A stretch of DNA of 21,327 bases from Oppiella nova (GCA_905397405.1 CAJPVJ010000698.1:1-21327), one strand, 5' to 3'; positions 1 to 10,795 are shown, numbered from the stretch's first letter. Notes: a model not told the origin generated them from the sequence alone. A program made the numbers and translations.

Positions 1-1529
1 AAAAACTGGTCAATACATTAGGATTACTACGGAATGTATATATTTTTAGTGAAACTAATCGAAAACGATTGCTTAGTATTGAGACGTTTTTTGGGCACAA
101 AATAAGAGTGAGAATAAAAAACTTCAAAATCAATAATCAAACAAAAAAAACACAATAAATAGATAATAGTATTACGAAAATACGATAAATCTTCGCTTAA
201 AGTGCAGCGAAAATGTATATAAACTATTGGAAAGTGTTTAGAAACAATGGTGTAAATTATTACCCAGGATAAAAGTTGGGCACAATTGCGGACATTAATA
301 CTGAATTAAACATAAAGAGTCCCAAAGAGGCCACTACTGAGACCTTAAGGTATAATGCAATTGACGATTGGATTATTATGTAATAAAATGTTTAAATATA
401 TGACTTCACTATAAACAGGGTACACTATGTTTTTGTAAAGATTTTTATACGAAATGTATTAATCAATTGACCGATTGGTGAATGAACTGACATATAGTGT
501 GTGATATGTGTGATCAGTATTGATGGCCTATTATTCCGGACCTTTGCGTTTGGGCCATAAGTCATAAAATATAGTATTTATGGCCAAAAATATATACAAT
601 TTATAACTATTATTCTCATAAGAATTGATGCGATTTTTTTTGTGCCTAACGTTTGCTCTCGTGTTGCCATACAATCAAATGTTGTCTCAAATGCTGGTAT
701 AAAAATGTTTTCAAATATATAAGTCTAGAGAAATATATTTTATATCTGTTTATTAAGTTAGCCATGCTCACTAATGTTACAAGTTACGGGTTTAGGCATG
801 AAATCCCTTAAATAAATCTTATTTTGTTTAATAATGTTTTTTGTTATATTTATTTTTTTATCGGATTAATAAAACATAATTTTGTCTCTCGTTTTCTGTA
901 ATAAAATAAGATTTTAAGCAAAAATATTTGACATAAAAGTTTTGATCTCTATATCAGTGTTTATCTTAAATATTGAATTTCTTAACAAAAAAGTTTTATT
1001 TTACTAATAAATCCCAATATTATTGCTTATATTTTAGTTGAAATATTTCCAAACAAACTTATTTGTGACGGTTAGATTTGGTTATTATATAATATTAAGA
1101 TTAGTCTAATAGATAAGGGAAAGCCGTTTTTTGGTTCTCAGCTGTCGTTCCGTCCATTATATTGAAATAAGTATCGCAAAAATGAAATGCTTAAGGACTT
1201 AGTGTCACTAAAATGTGATATTTTCATGAATTTATACATTCCGTACATATTTCTGGTTATAATAATAAATTTTTGATAATTAAAATAAGTTTTGTTTTTC
1301 AATTGTTTTGCCACTTATTGATTGGAAGTAAGAGTTTTCTGTGAATATAATATTCATTTTGTAATTATGTTTCTCACGAGAAAATGCTATTAAATACAAA
1401 TTTGCGATACTTATCGCATTAAATCAAATACTTTTGGTTAAACGTATTTTCTAATCAAATGCAAGATATAAAACTTATTAAGTTTATTAATATTTTTTGA
1501 GTAAAAATATTTTATAGATTAAATTTCTA

Positions 1530-1532
<3 letters not shown>
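1..1532. other. AT-rich non-coding flank
   Basis: I see no coding frame, RNA gene or mobile element in this stretch. It is AT-rich with many poly-A/T runs and stops in all frames. The only distinct structure is TGCGATACTTATCGCA at 1403-1418, a 7-bp hairpin with a 2-base loop. Its left half, TTTGCGATACTT (1401-1412), also occurs inverted at 1169-1180. This is probably upstream or untranslated sequence of the candidate gene starting near 2225. Confidence 0.6.

Positions 1533-1562
<30 letters not shown>
1533..1562. repeat. (TC)15 microsatellite
   Basis: Fifteen uninterrupted TC units, followed by AAAAACTCTCAAAAAC, which looks like a decayed extension. It lies about 125 bases upstream of the TATA-like box. 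GAGA-type tracts are known promoter-proximal elements in arthropods, but this window has similar tracts throughout, so a promoter role here is only a possibility. Confidence 0.97.
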
Positions 1563-1565
<3 letters not shown>

Positions 1566-1686
1566 AACTCTCAAAAACAATAAAAATCAATCAATAATTG
1601 AATGAAAGTTGGTGTGTATAACAAGTTATGATATGAACATAATTTTTTATGGAGGACTATATGTCTTAGATTTGTCTTTAATGGGC

Positions 1687-1727
1687 TATAAATAAGAGGG
1701 AGGGAGTGAGCCATCAATATATCATTT
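1687..1727 (+). promoter_or_regulatory. Candidate core promoter (TATA box plus initiator)
   Basis: TATAAATA at 1687-1694 sits in a locally GC-richer context (GGGC before it, a purine-rich GAGGGAGGGAG run after). Two initiator-like sites follow at usable spacing: CATCAAT with A at 1716 (about 29 bases from the first T of the box) and TCATTT at 1722-1727, which fits the arthropod consensus TCAKTY but is slightly far (about 37). It points toward the candidate first exon, about 500 bases downstream. TATA-like strings are common by chance in DNA this AT-rich, so the call rests on the box, the initiators and the position together. Confidence 0.3.
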
Positions 1728-2110
1728 TTAGTGCTTTTCACCAAAAAAGTAGATAATTGTTATTTAAAGGGATAGTTTAGTGTCTCATGTAATTCATTCG
1801 CCATAATAATTCATAAAAGTAAAAGTATTACAGCTAGTTTAATAGTTCTCATAATATTAATTAAAATATAGTCGCTGTAAATATTGTAAATTAAGTGCAT
1901 TGATAAGTTAATCTACTAATTAATCAATATTAATCTAAACAAGATCGTAAATAAGTAATATTAAATAGAAAATTTAAATTAAACTCCTAAAATAACTTAT
2001 TAATTACAATATAGATATTTTTATAAAAAATATAATACTTATAAATGTCATATAATATGGATATAATTTGCCAAAAAAATAGTACAGAAAGTGTAAAATA
2101 CTGTGTATTT

Positions 2111-2113
2111 CAG
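2111..2113 (+). other. Candidate 3' splice acceptor of the leader exon
   Basis: CTGTGTATTTCAG ends at 2113 and has the pyrimidine-rich form of an animal splice acceptor. Composition changes here: the roughly 370 bases before it are extremely AT-rich, and the 200 bases after it are clearly richer in GC. If it is used, the exon would be about 2114-2311 with a non-coding exon upstream. If not, the leader runs unspliced from the promoter near 1720. Confidence 0.3.
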
Positions 2114-2125
2114 TGTTTAGTGGAA

Positions 2126-2155
2126 ATGGATGTGTTGTGTGCAGTGGTCATGTAG
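2126..2155 (+). CDS. Upstream ORF in the putative 5' leader (9 codons)
   Basis: A short frame, MDVLCAVVM then stop, starts at an ATG in good context (G at -3 and G at +4). A second one, MTVQIP then stop, lies at 2169-2189 in weak context. Both precede the candidate main ATG at 2225, whose context is poor (TTT before it). If the leader is real, these upstream ORFs would be expected to reduce initiation at the main ATG. I do not suggest that the peptides themselves have a function. Confidence 0.2.
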   Translation: MDVLCAVVM

Positions 2156-2224
2156 TCTGTGGCTGTGAATGACAGTCCAAATCCCGTAATATATAGTTAA
2201 GGTATAGTTAAGGGCATAGGATTT

Positions 2225-2311
2225 ATGTCAGATTATGAGGGCTTTGAACGCGTACTGACCGACCACTCAGTCTCCGGTCAGTTATACGAAGACATGATAT
2301 CACACATGAAA
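2225..2311 (+). CDS. Candidate first coding exon, MIM/MTSS-like (I-BAR) protein
   Basis: The ATG at 2225 opens a frame of 29 codons to 2311; without splicing it would run 13 more codons to a stop at 2351-2353. The codons are far less AT-rich than the surroundings (for example GGC, CGC, CTG, ACC, GAC). The peptide is acidic at the start and ends SGQLYEDMISHMK. From memory, vertebrate MTSS1 begins with a short exon ending SALGGLFQTIISDMK, and its next exon continues the I-BAR (IMD) helix; about 7 of 15 residues agree and both end in MK at the exon edge. MIM proteins bend membranes and bind actin, and vertebrate MTSS1 has a very long first intron, which fits the 19 kb without coding sequence. 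Against it: the match is short, the donor GTTGTG at 2312 is weak, and the second I-BAR exon is not in the window. The frame is also open upstream from 2201, so the ATG is not certain. Confidence 0.35.
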
Positions 2312-2869
2312 GTTGTGTCAAACAAAACACACAAATTGTATTTTACTCAATAATAGCATGTTATATAGAAAATACAATATGAAATGCTTTTTATATAAAC
2401 TCTGTTTGCCTTTGATATCCATTATTAATGACAAGTATTTTGTGTTTTCCTTTTTCTATCCATTTGTGATCGCATTGTCTTAAGTAATGCTTTATATCTG
2501 TTTAGACTGTTATTACTTTTATTGAATTTCTCGTTGTTTTTATTTGTTTTGTAAATATTTTTATGGACAAAATTGTGTTTTATATTTGATTTTATATAAA
2601 ATACTATTTTTGATATTAAGTTTTATTTATAAGTGAATTAATAGTCCAACCATAACAGTTACATATTAAAGTCACTAATAAGCAATGGATAGGTTATTAT
2701 AAAAAGCTATTATAATAATAATATTCACTCTTTTCTATTGAATTTTTTGTGTTGAAAATCATTTTTGTGGAAAATCTCTCCTGAATAACACACTATAGTA
2801 TTAATGACTTTAAAATATTTTTCAAACCCATATTTTGTCACAAAATTCTTGTTATTATTAAGTCTAAAC

Positions 2870-2871
<2 letters not shown>

Positions 2872-2910
<39 letters not shown>
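2872..2910. repeat. (CT)19 microsatellite
   Basis: A pure 39-base CT tract. The right flank begins GTAGAG, a possible decayed remnant. It is the first tract after the candidate exon and among the longest pure ones here. Confidence 0.97.
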
Positions 2911-2913
<3 letters not shown>

Positions 2914-4068
2914 GAGAATAATAAGTATAGAAATGATTCATATTTTTCAAGTAGTTATTATAAAAATTCACATTTTATATTAACATTGAATTTAATGATT
3001 AAATGCGCGCATCGCTGGACACCGGTAGCTCAAAACGTGGGGGACAGTAGTATATCCATAGCTGCAAGCCTTTGTGCCATTGATTTACATAATATTATAA
3101 ATGCACTCAATTTTTAATCGACTTTTTTGAAGTCAGTCACAAAACGTGAACAAATCATGCGTTCAATGGATTAGTATTTGAAATGAGCTATTATTATGAT
3201 ATTAATAACTAGTTGTCAATTATGTTTGTGTGTGTGATATGCCGTAAATGCGAATTTAAATAGACTTATCATGTGTTGCGAAAAGTTTGTATATTATGTA
3301 CAGAATATAATCGATTCATTCATTTATAACAAAAAGGGAGTGAGATTGCAAAAGGATTTTTTTGATGGCTATTTTATACACTTTTGGTTATTTTGAACCA
3401 TTTATACACTTTTATGCAGCGCTGTATGTACCTGGGTACTTTTAAAGTCCTTGTTATATAAATGTAACTGAGCTCATTCTTTGGATTCACACTTATTTGT
3501 AGCCCTTTTACATACTCTTTATACCGGTATTCATATTGAAATTAAAACATTTCCTCAAATAAATTATACATCCAGGAAAATTTTATAATATATTTTTACC
3601 GTTTTATAAATATAAAGTTAATTTTAAATAAATTTTCAAAATACGAGTCTTTATTACTGAACGAGAAGTTATTTTTAGAAATATGAGTATAATTTTAAAT
3701 TTGTCTAACTAGTAAATAAAGATTAATTAATTATTATTACTATCATTATTTTATCAAATTTTAATCTGATTTTAATTTAATTGTCTTAGATCTTAATTAT
3801 TTCAATTTAATAACAGTTGCTATATCTACTATAATAGATTTGTAAAAATAATAATTTAATTTTGGTATATCTTTGTTAACATACACCATGTGTTTAGTAT
3901 AGGATTATACTATTATACATCCTTATGATTAATGTAATCAAGTTTTTTCAGATTCAATAGTTTGAGTTTGAAGTGCTTTTTCACATAATTAAGAATTGCA
4001 TTCATTTATAATAACAGTGCTCTCAATGGTCACTATTTATGGTGAATAACGAGTATATTATTTCAGTA

Positions 4069-4086
4069 ACATAATTATAATTATGT
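4069..4086. repeat. 18-bp perfect AT palindrome
   Basis: ACATAATTATAATTATGT equals its own reverse complement. The ATAATTA halves resemble homeodomain-type sites, but long AT palindromes are expected occasionally in DNA of this composition. Confidence 0.6.
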
Positions 4087-5096
4087 ATATAAATCTGATT
4101 TAATTTATATTCATATCTATTATTTATTATGACTAACATATTCATTGCCAACTGAAATAAATTTTTGCGAACATTTTTCTCATATTATAATACATTTTGG
4201 AAAAATACTGTTCATTATTATACTGTATGTAAATATAACTCAAATATTCATATAAATATTCATATTTCTGATATACAAGTCGACTAAACAAAACACTTAT
4301 AAATAAGATTGCCATCAAAAATAATATTTAAAAATATATAATGTATAAAAATTTGTGAACTTTAAGCAAATATTTTCGTAACATATCTCACGTTTTGTGA
4401 GTTTGTATTGAGTGTCGACACCCACTGTGCGAGAGATAGGCTATAATTTGAATAAAATTATAATTTAATAAATTACATTCAGTGTGTGATTGAAATTGAA
4501 TGCAAATAATGCCAGAATATTCTTATATGTATATAAAGTTTGTTTTATTATTTGTTTAATGTATGAATGAATGGCAAATAAATCAGAGAATATATTAGAA
4601 TATATATATTGTGTACTCTATTCACGACTTTTATGAAAGTGTAGATAAAATCAACAGTAATATTAAAATCAATTTTATTTTTATAGGATTTCACTCTCAT
4701 ATGCGAGACATACATGTCTTGGGTTTTGTTAGTTTTGTGCACAAAAAATAATACAAATATTTTATTGATATATTGTGAATATTTATGTAGCATTTTTAAA
4801 AACAAGTAATACATCTTATATGATGTTTGTAAATGTGTTTTACATAATATTTTTTATATTACATACATATGACAGTTATATTTATAAGTTTGTATTTTAA
4901 CCAGAGTCTCATATTTTATTTTGAATATACAGTACAATACAAATAAGACATAAATTGATTTTTGGAAATAAAATTTTATATAAAATATATGCTCTAATTG
5001 CTGAGATATTAATAGCTAGCTCATAGTATCAATAATTTTATACAAGCATTTCAATTGAATAACAAAAAACTTAAATTTTTTCAAAGGAGTGACAAA

Positions 5097-5273
5097 TTTG
5101 TGGACAACTTTTCAAATAAATTATTGTCACTATTTTGTCGATAATTTATTATCATGTCGTTTGGGACAACAAAAAACTATACAATCTTTGTGTCAATACT
5201 TTAAAAAAATATCATTTTTATTCACACAATGTCTGCAAATAAATGAAGTTTTCTATGTTTGGGTCAACACTTT
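5097..5273 (+). repeat. Four degenerate copies of TTTGKGWCAAYACTTT
   Basis: Similar strings occur at 5097-5112 (TTTGTGGACAACTTTT), 5160-5174 (TTTGGGACAACAAAA), 5187-5202 (TTTGTGTCAATACTTT) and 5258-5273 (TTTGGGTCAACACTTT). Spacing is irregular (63, 27 and 71 bases), so this is a cluster rather than a clean tandem array. The overlapping 65-codon open frame (5089-5286) is probably a by-product. Confidence 0.35.
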
Positions 5274-6063
5274 CACTCTGAACTGAATCTTTCAGTAAAT
5301 TTAAACATTTTTATGTCGATAAGTATCACACAATAAGTGGTATTTTTAGCAAATCTATGCTGTAATACATGTAATGCTAACAATTTGTATTCATAGCTAT
5401 ATTTTGTGTAAAACTGCATAATTTATTTATAAATCAATATTTAGTTTAAATGTCTTTTGTATTTGAGATTCATTTATATTTTACAATCAAAACTTTTTTT
5501 TGACAAAACAAATACTGTATATAAGGGCTGGGATATCAAGAATTTTTTTATCACTTGTTTTTGAAATACTTTGAATTTTTATTAACAATTTATTTTAATT
5601 TATATATATTTTAACGATTTTATTGCAAATAAATTCTTTGGAAAATTGTATGTAAACACTGTGCTGGCTCATTAACACTACATACAATCTCATACCCGGT
5701 GGCAATTCCCTGGTAATAGTTATGATATGCCTGTCCTATACATGTGTTTTGTATGATCTGTTGTTTACTTAGATTTTGTCTTATTTTCCATACATTTCCA
5801 TACATATCATACATATAAGAGATGGCAAACACACTGTGTTTTTGTAGTCATTTCCCGACACATATCTCTTATATATTTTTATTGCGGTTTTTTGTGTGTC
5901 TCTCTGTATTTGACCCCAAGTTTTAAAACCGCTATCGATGTATGGATTTATAGCCAATTTATTTTTATAGCTCTTCTCTGCTCTCGTTTTGATTGATTGA
6001 TTGTTTTTGCTCTTCACTCGAGTCCTACACTAAAAACATTCTTCAGATTCACTAATGAACTGA

Positions 6064-6065
<2 letters not shown>

Positions 6066-6101
<36 letters not shown>
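6066..6101. repeat. (GA)18 microsatellite
   Basis: A pure 36-base GA tract, preceded by TGAAG. Confidence 0.97.
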
Positions 6102-6104
<3 letters not shown>

Positions 6105-6845
6105 GTTTTATATATTTGCTATACATCTGCTAAACATACTTAGCTATGATTTTTTTGTTTTTATTTTTCAAAATCCTATTTAAGAGATGATATCTTTGTA
6201 TAGATTCCTTACGACTCATCTGTCGATTAGGTTTTTGTGATTAGTTTTAATGCTTTTTGATTACTGCATAATATATTGTTATATTCAGTAGTCTTATAGG
6301 GAATTAAAAATATAAATTTGTTATTTATATGATATATCGTATGTGTGTTAGTAGTCATCGCTGATATTGATCTGTAGATTGCGTTAATTCTCGCCTAAAA
6401 TATATGATTTGTTTTCAATTAATTTGCTGTCAAATAGTTTCTAACGATTGAACTATTTCTTATAAATAGCAAATCGCATTCGCAATAAAATGCATTTGGT
6501 TATCACCGTGTAAAATATCAAATAATTGAACTATCATAATTCTTTAGCATGTAATTACTATTAATACGGTAAAGATTTAATAGTATTGTAATTTTAATTA
6601 CTATATACTGTAGTATATACCATTCATTGTAACATATCTATAATACTATAAATAGTATTTTTCAGTCAATAAATTCCTGTTTAATATAATACAGTATTAT
6701 TTATAAACTTTCATTTTTAGGAGACAATAGGTATTTGAAATTTGGTTCAAAATAGTAGTCACCAGTGTAAATTGTGTATTACACTAGCTATGTCTGTAAA
6801 TCCTTACCACTTAAGTCATGAACTCATAACACCTGAGCCCCTCAG
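6102..6845. other. Non-coding spacer between GA and CT tracts
   Basis: AT-rich with no supportable gene. GC content rises toward the right end (about 6800-6845, ACACCTGAGCCCCTCAG), just before the CT tract at 6846. Confidence 0.6.
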
Positions 6846-6864
6846 CTCTCTCTCTCTCTCTCTC
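6846..6864. repeat. (CT)9 microsatellite
   Basis: A short pure CT tract preceded by CTGAGCCCCTCAG. A similar CCTGAGCCCTCAGCACAGG occurs at about 7141-7159 without a CT tract. Confidence 0.95.
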
Positions 6865-8350
6865 GCATTTGCACTGAATTATACATAAGTCTCTCACACC
6901 TGATCCCAACAATTAGTAGTCAACAGAGGGTTTATTATAAATTAATGTTTCTATATATCTGTGATTTCTCACTACCTGTCCCCTCACACACCAATCACAC
7001 CAAATATTAACTTATGTAATAAATAATGCATAGGTTATACATTTTAGCGACATTTGAAACCATTTTTCATGTATTAATTGCAGTCACACATCATAATTGT
7101 CGGCATATTAACTATTCTATGGGCACATCTCCATCCCATCCCTGAGCCCTCAGCACAGGTATGTGTTGTTAGTTAATGACAAATAAAGCGCTGAAAACTA
7201 CCCATTATTTCACATTATGTTTTTAGGATAATATATTTTTAATTGATGTGAGAAAAGACTAGTTTTACACCTTATGTGTACTACACGAGTGTATTGAGAG
7301 TTATATTTGTTATCAAAATAGGCATCACTTCACTAATTAGAGACTTTTGGGAAAAATGCATGCCTCCCGTCCCCCTTACTATGGGTACCACTCTTTCCGA
7401 CAATTTACTGAAAGGTATGAAAGTGTGAAATAAATATTATTTTTTCTGTGATAATGACTTTCTCTCTGCATTTTTTACAGCCGTTCACACGTATTATAAC
7501 ACATAGCGTTAGATACGATACGTTTAGTAGTATTTTCATGTCTGGGATATACTATTAATGCAAATCGCGATTAATATTGCGTTCACGCGATGTTTACATC
7601 CCGAAAGAAAAATGAACTTTTTTTTGTGTTGAAGTAATTTTTTGTTTTATGTTATAATTATAGCCCACTATAGCACTCAACAGTTTGTTTTTGCGGAGCA
7701 AAGTGTTGATTATAATCCACTTTTTTCGTTATGCATGTCTGGGCTGTTGGTATTGTACGCTAAATCCGGCGTAAAATCGGTGTATAATTTTATAGTGGAG
7801 TAGAGTTTTTATATAAATCTATTTTTCGTAACAATTTTTTATAAGAAAATTAATATACGTATGGATAGAATAATAGCCCATATTTTGTAGACACTATAAT
7901 TATAGTAGTTTTTGTGGGTATTCCTGTAAGTGTGTAAAGTTTTCTAGAAAGTGAAAGCACAATTTGATTAAATAATATGAAACTCTATATAAATCGGTTG
8001 CGTTGATGAGGGTAGGCTGTCCACATATCTAATATTGACAATTTAATATTGGATAAAATATTTCATTCAATAGTAATGTTAAATCTTTATAGGAATATGA
8101 TCGTGAATAGTTAATATTTTAATGAATAAAACTGTAAATAGATTTTGAATGGTTTTGAAGCCATTTATTGAATTTATTGAGTTAGAATTTATTGGATAGA
8201 GTTATGCCCTGATAATTTAAATAATGATAATTGGTCAGCCTAGATGTGAGCTAATGATTGAGCAAATATTGATTAAGAATGCGATTTTCAAACACCACTT
8301 ATAATAGTCAGACATTTATTCGCTTCCCTCTCACTATATATATCTCAGTG
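6865..8350. other. Non-coding region with small GC-bearing patches
   Basis: No supportable gene. Patches of CA/CCC-rich sequence lie at about 6890-7000 and 7120-7165. A CG-bearing patch at about 7480-7600 contains the palindrome AATCGCGATT followed by TTGCGTTCACGCGAT (7577-7591), a 15-mer that recurs at 20009-20023. CATGTCTGGG occurs twice, near 7540 and 7735. Confidence 0.6.
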
Positions 8351-8351
8351 T

Positions 8352-8443
8352 TTGACAACCGGTCAGCCCCTCCATAACCCAACATAAAAAACTTAGCGGT
8401 AAGTGCTTTGACCAGTCAGTCAGCCCCTGTCCCTCATAACCAA
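8352..8443 (+). repeat. Imperfect direct repeat, TTGAC...GTCAGCCCCT...CATAACC
   Basis: Copy 1 (8352-8381) and copy 2 (8408-8443) share TTGAC, GTCAGCCCCT and CATAACC in the same order; small insertions in copy 2 lengthen it. The offset is about 56 bases. The pair lies directly upstream of the exact 121-bp tandem duplication, so this locality looks prone to duplication. Confidence 0.5.
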
Positions 8444-8558
8444 AATGTTTACAATGAAAGCAATTGGGCAACAAAAACATAACACAAATATTTGATACAT
8501 GTTTTTGTGTTGGATTTTATCGTGAGTTATGTTACGGAACGCATCACTACTTAAACGT

Positions 8559-8559
<1 letters not shown>

Positions 8560-8589
<30 letters not shown>
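8560..8589. repeat. (GA)15 microsatellite, first copy
   Basis: A pure 30-base GA tract that ends the first unit of the tandem duplication. Confidence 0.97.
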
Positions 8590-8591
<2 letters not shown>

Positions 8592-8680
8592 ACAAAAACA
8601 TAACACAAATATTTGATACATGTTTTTGTGTTGGATTTTATCGTGAGTTATGTTACGGAACGCATCACTACTTAAACGTC

Positions 8681-8685
8681 GAGAG

Positions 8686-8719
<34 letters not shown>
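8681..8719. repeat. Interrupted GA microsatellite, second copy
   Basis: A 39-base GA tract with one GG interruption at 8689-8690. It ends the second unit. Confidence 0.96.
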
Positions 8720-8723
<4 letters not shown>

Positions 8724-9991
8724 TCTGATATATTTTATGTGTTGTATATAATATATAAAACGTATAAAAAATTAGTTATTCTGTGGGTATTGGCCCTCAA
8801 TATACAGACAATGCAAACACACGAGTATTGTTTGGCGAGCGGTTAGGAGTTGTTGTTTCCCAACACGACTGTTGAGGTTAGATAACAACCATCTCTTGTC
8901 GGGTCAAAGCCGTGAAAATCGACGACTCATCTCATGTTTGGTGTATTAATATATAGGGAGCCGACGGGGGAAAGGCGTGTATATGAAAGCGAGTTGAGTG
9001 TGTTTTTTCGTAAGCTGTTATGATATGATAGACAGCGCTAACAAAATAAATAATAATTCTTGCTTTACATGTCTAATGTCTATACTTTCAAAACAAATGC
9101 CAAATATTTTTTAGATAGTTTGAGTTTACTGTACTTTTTTGATAGTTAAGTTAAATAAAGTTGAGATTTAAGTGTATTTACAGGGACTTCAAATATAGTC
9201 TTGAATTTTTGGTGTGTTCAAAGTTACGTGTATTATTTAATTGTTTAGTTTGTAATAAAAATTTCTTTTTATAAAAACTATTTCTGAACAAAAGAAATAA
9301 TAACTTTCTAATAGTTTTTCAATGATTTATTTCATATTCTGTACCGAAATATAATTATTTATCTAATAAAATACTATTAATTGAAATTATTATCAGTTGA
9401 CTAATAACTTTATATAAGTGTAAGAAATAGAAAAATATTTCAAACTTTTCAATTAAATAGCAAACAATTTATTGCTTGACTTAGAAATTTTTACTATTGA
9501 ATCAACTTTTGGTAAAAACTCAATAGTGTTGTGAACAACAAAAAATAAATCTATAAATCATTGCGTTTTGTAGTTATGAATTGTATTTTTGTTGTTATTT
9601 TTTTTTTGCTATTTTTAAAGCCTGTCTCTCATCGAAAATCCTTATAAATTTGTTTTCACCCCTCAATCGGCCAATACATGTGATGTCTATATTACGTGTA
9701 ATGAGAATATAATTCTCCATCTCATACTCCATATAACAAAATGATTGCCAGAAAATAGCAAAAACAACACACATTTCGGTATCAAAACCTTTGTAGTTGT
9801 GTATCGTGTTTATGAGGTATACCATACAATAGTATATTACAGTGTATTTGGATTAATATTTTTGTTATGATATTGTTTTGTAATTTTATTTTTCATGAGA
9901 TCACAAAATGTCGTAAAGAATTAGATTTAACACAGAATTTGAAAGTTGGAAAACTTGCGAAGAATTATGTATTAATCAATTTATCACTTAT
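8720..9991. other. Non-coding; GC-bearing patch then AT desert
   Basis: About 8810-9010 is richer in G and C than its surroundings, with a small hairpin (TGTTG TTTC CCAACA near 8850-8865), but I found no credible coding frame or tRNA pattern. From 9010 to 9991 the sequence is AT-rich without recognisable features. The 76-codon minus-strand frame at 9595-9825 does not resemble any protein I know. Confidence 0.55.
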
Positions 9992-10015
9992 TCTCTCTCT
10001 CTCTCTCTCTCTCTC
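9992..10015. repeat. (TC)12 microsatellite
   Basis: A pure 24-base TC tract. It faces the GA tract at 10336-10359, 320 bases away, in inverted orientation. Confidence 0.96.
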
Positions 10016-10134
10016 CCTTATGGCTAAGTATTGCGTTTTGTAGAGTCTATCGGGGATTAAACCCAAGAGTTATGTCATAACTAAATATAGGCTTTCCATT
10101 CGTGCGGACTATGTTTGAGAAAAATATTTGTTAC

Positions 10135-10155
10135 CTATCGGTGCTATCAGTGCTG
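10135..10155 (-). repeat. Two overlapping copies of the dispersed GAGCACYGGYAG motif
   Basis: On the minus strand the sequence reads CAGCACTGATAGCACCGATAG, two back-to-back versions of the motif, each matching about 10 of 12 positions. Another weaker copy (ATACCAGTGCCG, minus strand) lies at 10243-10254. This opens the 10-20 kb zone where the motif is concentrated. Confidence 0.5.
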
Positions 10156-10335
10156 CCCTTATCTCTCACTTCTGATCGCTTCTGCCTTTGTGTCAGCGCT
10201 CAGGCATTCATTGTGCGAATAGTTTGGGAAAACTTTTGTCTAATACCAGTGCCGGAGATGTTGTTTTTGGATATGTAAGAAATAATTGTCTGATTAAGTG
10301 TTTTGATTAGTTTTCATAGGTTTTAAAGAGAGGCT

Positions 10336-10359
10336 GAGAGAGAGAGAGAGAGAGAGAGA
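10336..10359. repeat. (GA)12 microsatellite
   Basis: A pure 24-base GA tract, preceded by an imperfect GAGAGGCT. Confidence 0.96.
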
Positions 10360-10713
10360 ATAACCTAAAAGTCACAATCGATTACAAATAGTATTTCTAA
10401 CGCAAAACTGTTAAACAGCTTATTATATAATATTTCACAGAATTTTATATTATTTTTCATACATTTCTCCGCAAAAAAAGTTGTGAAATAAACCGGAAAT
10501 CTATTACATCGTAAGCGATGAGTGAAAATAAAATATAAAATATGGCAAAAATTTCTTACAGTTTTCGTCAGCAAAAACACATTCACTGGAATACATGGGT
10601 TCAGAGACTAACAAAATACTTATGTAACTGATATAATATATAAAATCTTTAGTAATATAAATGTATAGCAAAATCTCGACAGTTTTTCCACACGTATGGG
10701 CACGTTGTGTGCA

Positions 10714-10748
10714 CCCGAGCCCAGTCGTACTACCAGTGCTCACTCGGG
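10714..10748. repeat. GC-rich hairpin containing a dispersed-motif copy
   Basis: CCCGAG (10714-10719) can pair with CTCGGG (10743-10748). The intervening loop contains CTACCAGTGCTC (10730-10741), an exact minus-strand match to GAGCACYGGYAG. This is one of the most GC-rich 50-base stretches in the left half of the window. Confidence 0.5.
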
Positions 10749-10777
10749 CCTATAGTTTAGTTTAAAAATAAATAACA

Positions 10778-10795
10778 AATAATAATAATAATAAT
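10778..10795. repeat. (AAT)6 microsatellite
   Basis: Six AAT units, followed by CGATT. Confidence 0.9.

Larger units (their letters stand above)
2911..6065. other. AT-rich non-coding desert
   Basis: About 3.1 kb without a supportable gene. The few open frames here (for example 88 codons on the minus strand at 4548-4814) are rich in Ile, Tyr, Asn and Lys as expected from AT-rich DNA, and none resembles a known protein. Notable small structures are a GC-richer patch at 3004-3065 containing a dispersed-motif copy (3017-3028), an 18-bp palindrome at 4069-4086, and a cluster of degenerate repeats at 5097-5273. Confidence 0.6.
8469..8719 (+). repeat. 121-bp tandem duplication carrying GA tracts
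   Basis: Two direct copies with a 121-base offset. A 91-base unique part is identical in both (8469-8559 and 8590-8680), and each copy ends in a GA tract (8560-8589 and 8681-8719). Only the GA tracts differ: the second has a GG interruption at 8689-8690 and is longer. Each unit contains nested inverted repeats (ACATAACACAAA against TTTGTGTT and GTTATGT), so each could fold into a hairpin. Identity outside the microsatellite implies a recent origin or an assembly duplication. No convincing gene lies in it. Confidence 0.95.

Noticed and set aside
2312-2353. Continuation of the candidate exon frame to the stop at 2351
   Set aside because: The added residues (VVSNKTHKLYFTQ) come from sequence that turns AT-rich and leave a 42-residue protein with no known role. 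An exon end at 2311 fits the family comparison better, though the donor is weak.
10040-10080. GGGGATTAAACCC near 10050, reminiscent of a tRNA T-arm
   Set aside because: It lacks the GTTCRAAYY core, and I see no matching A-box or acceptor stem around it.
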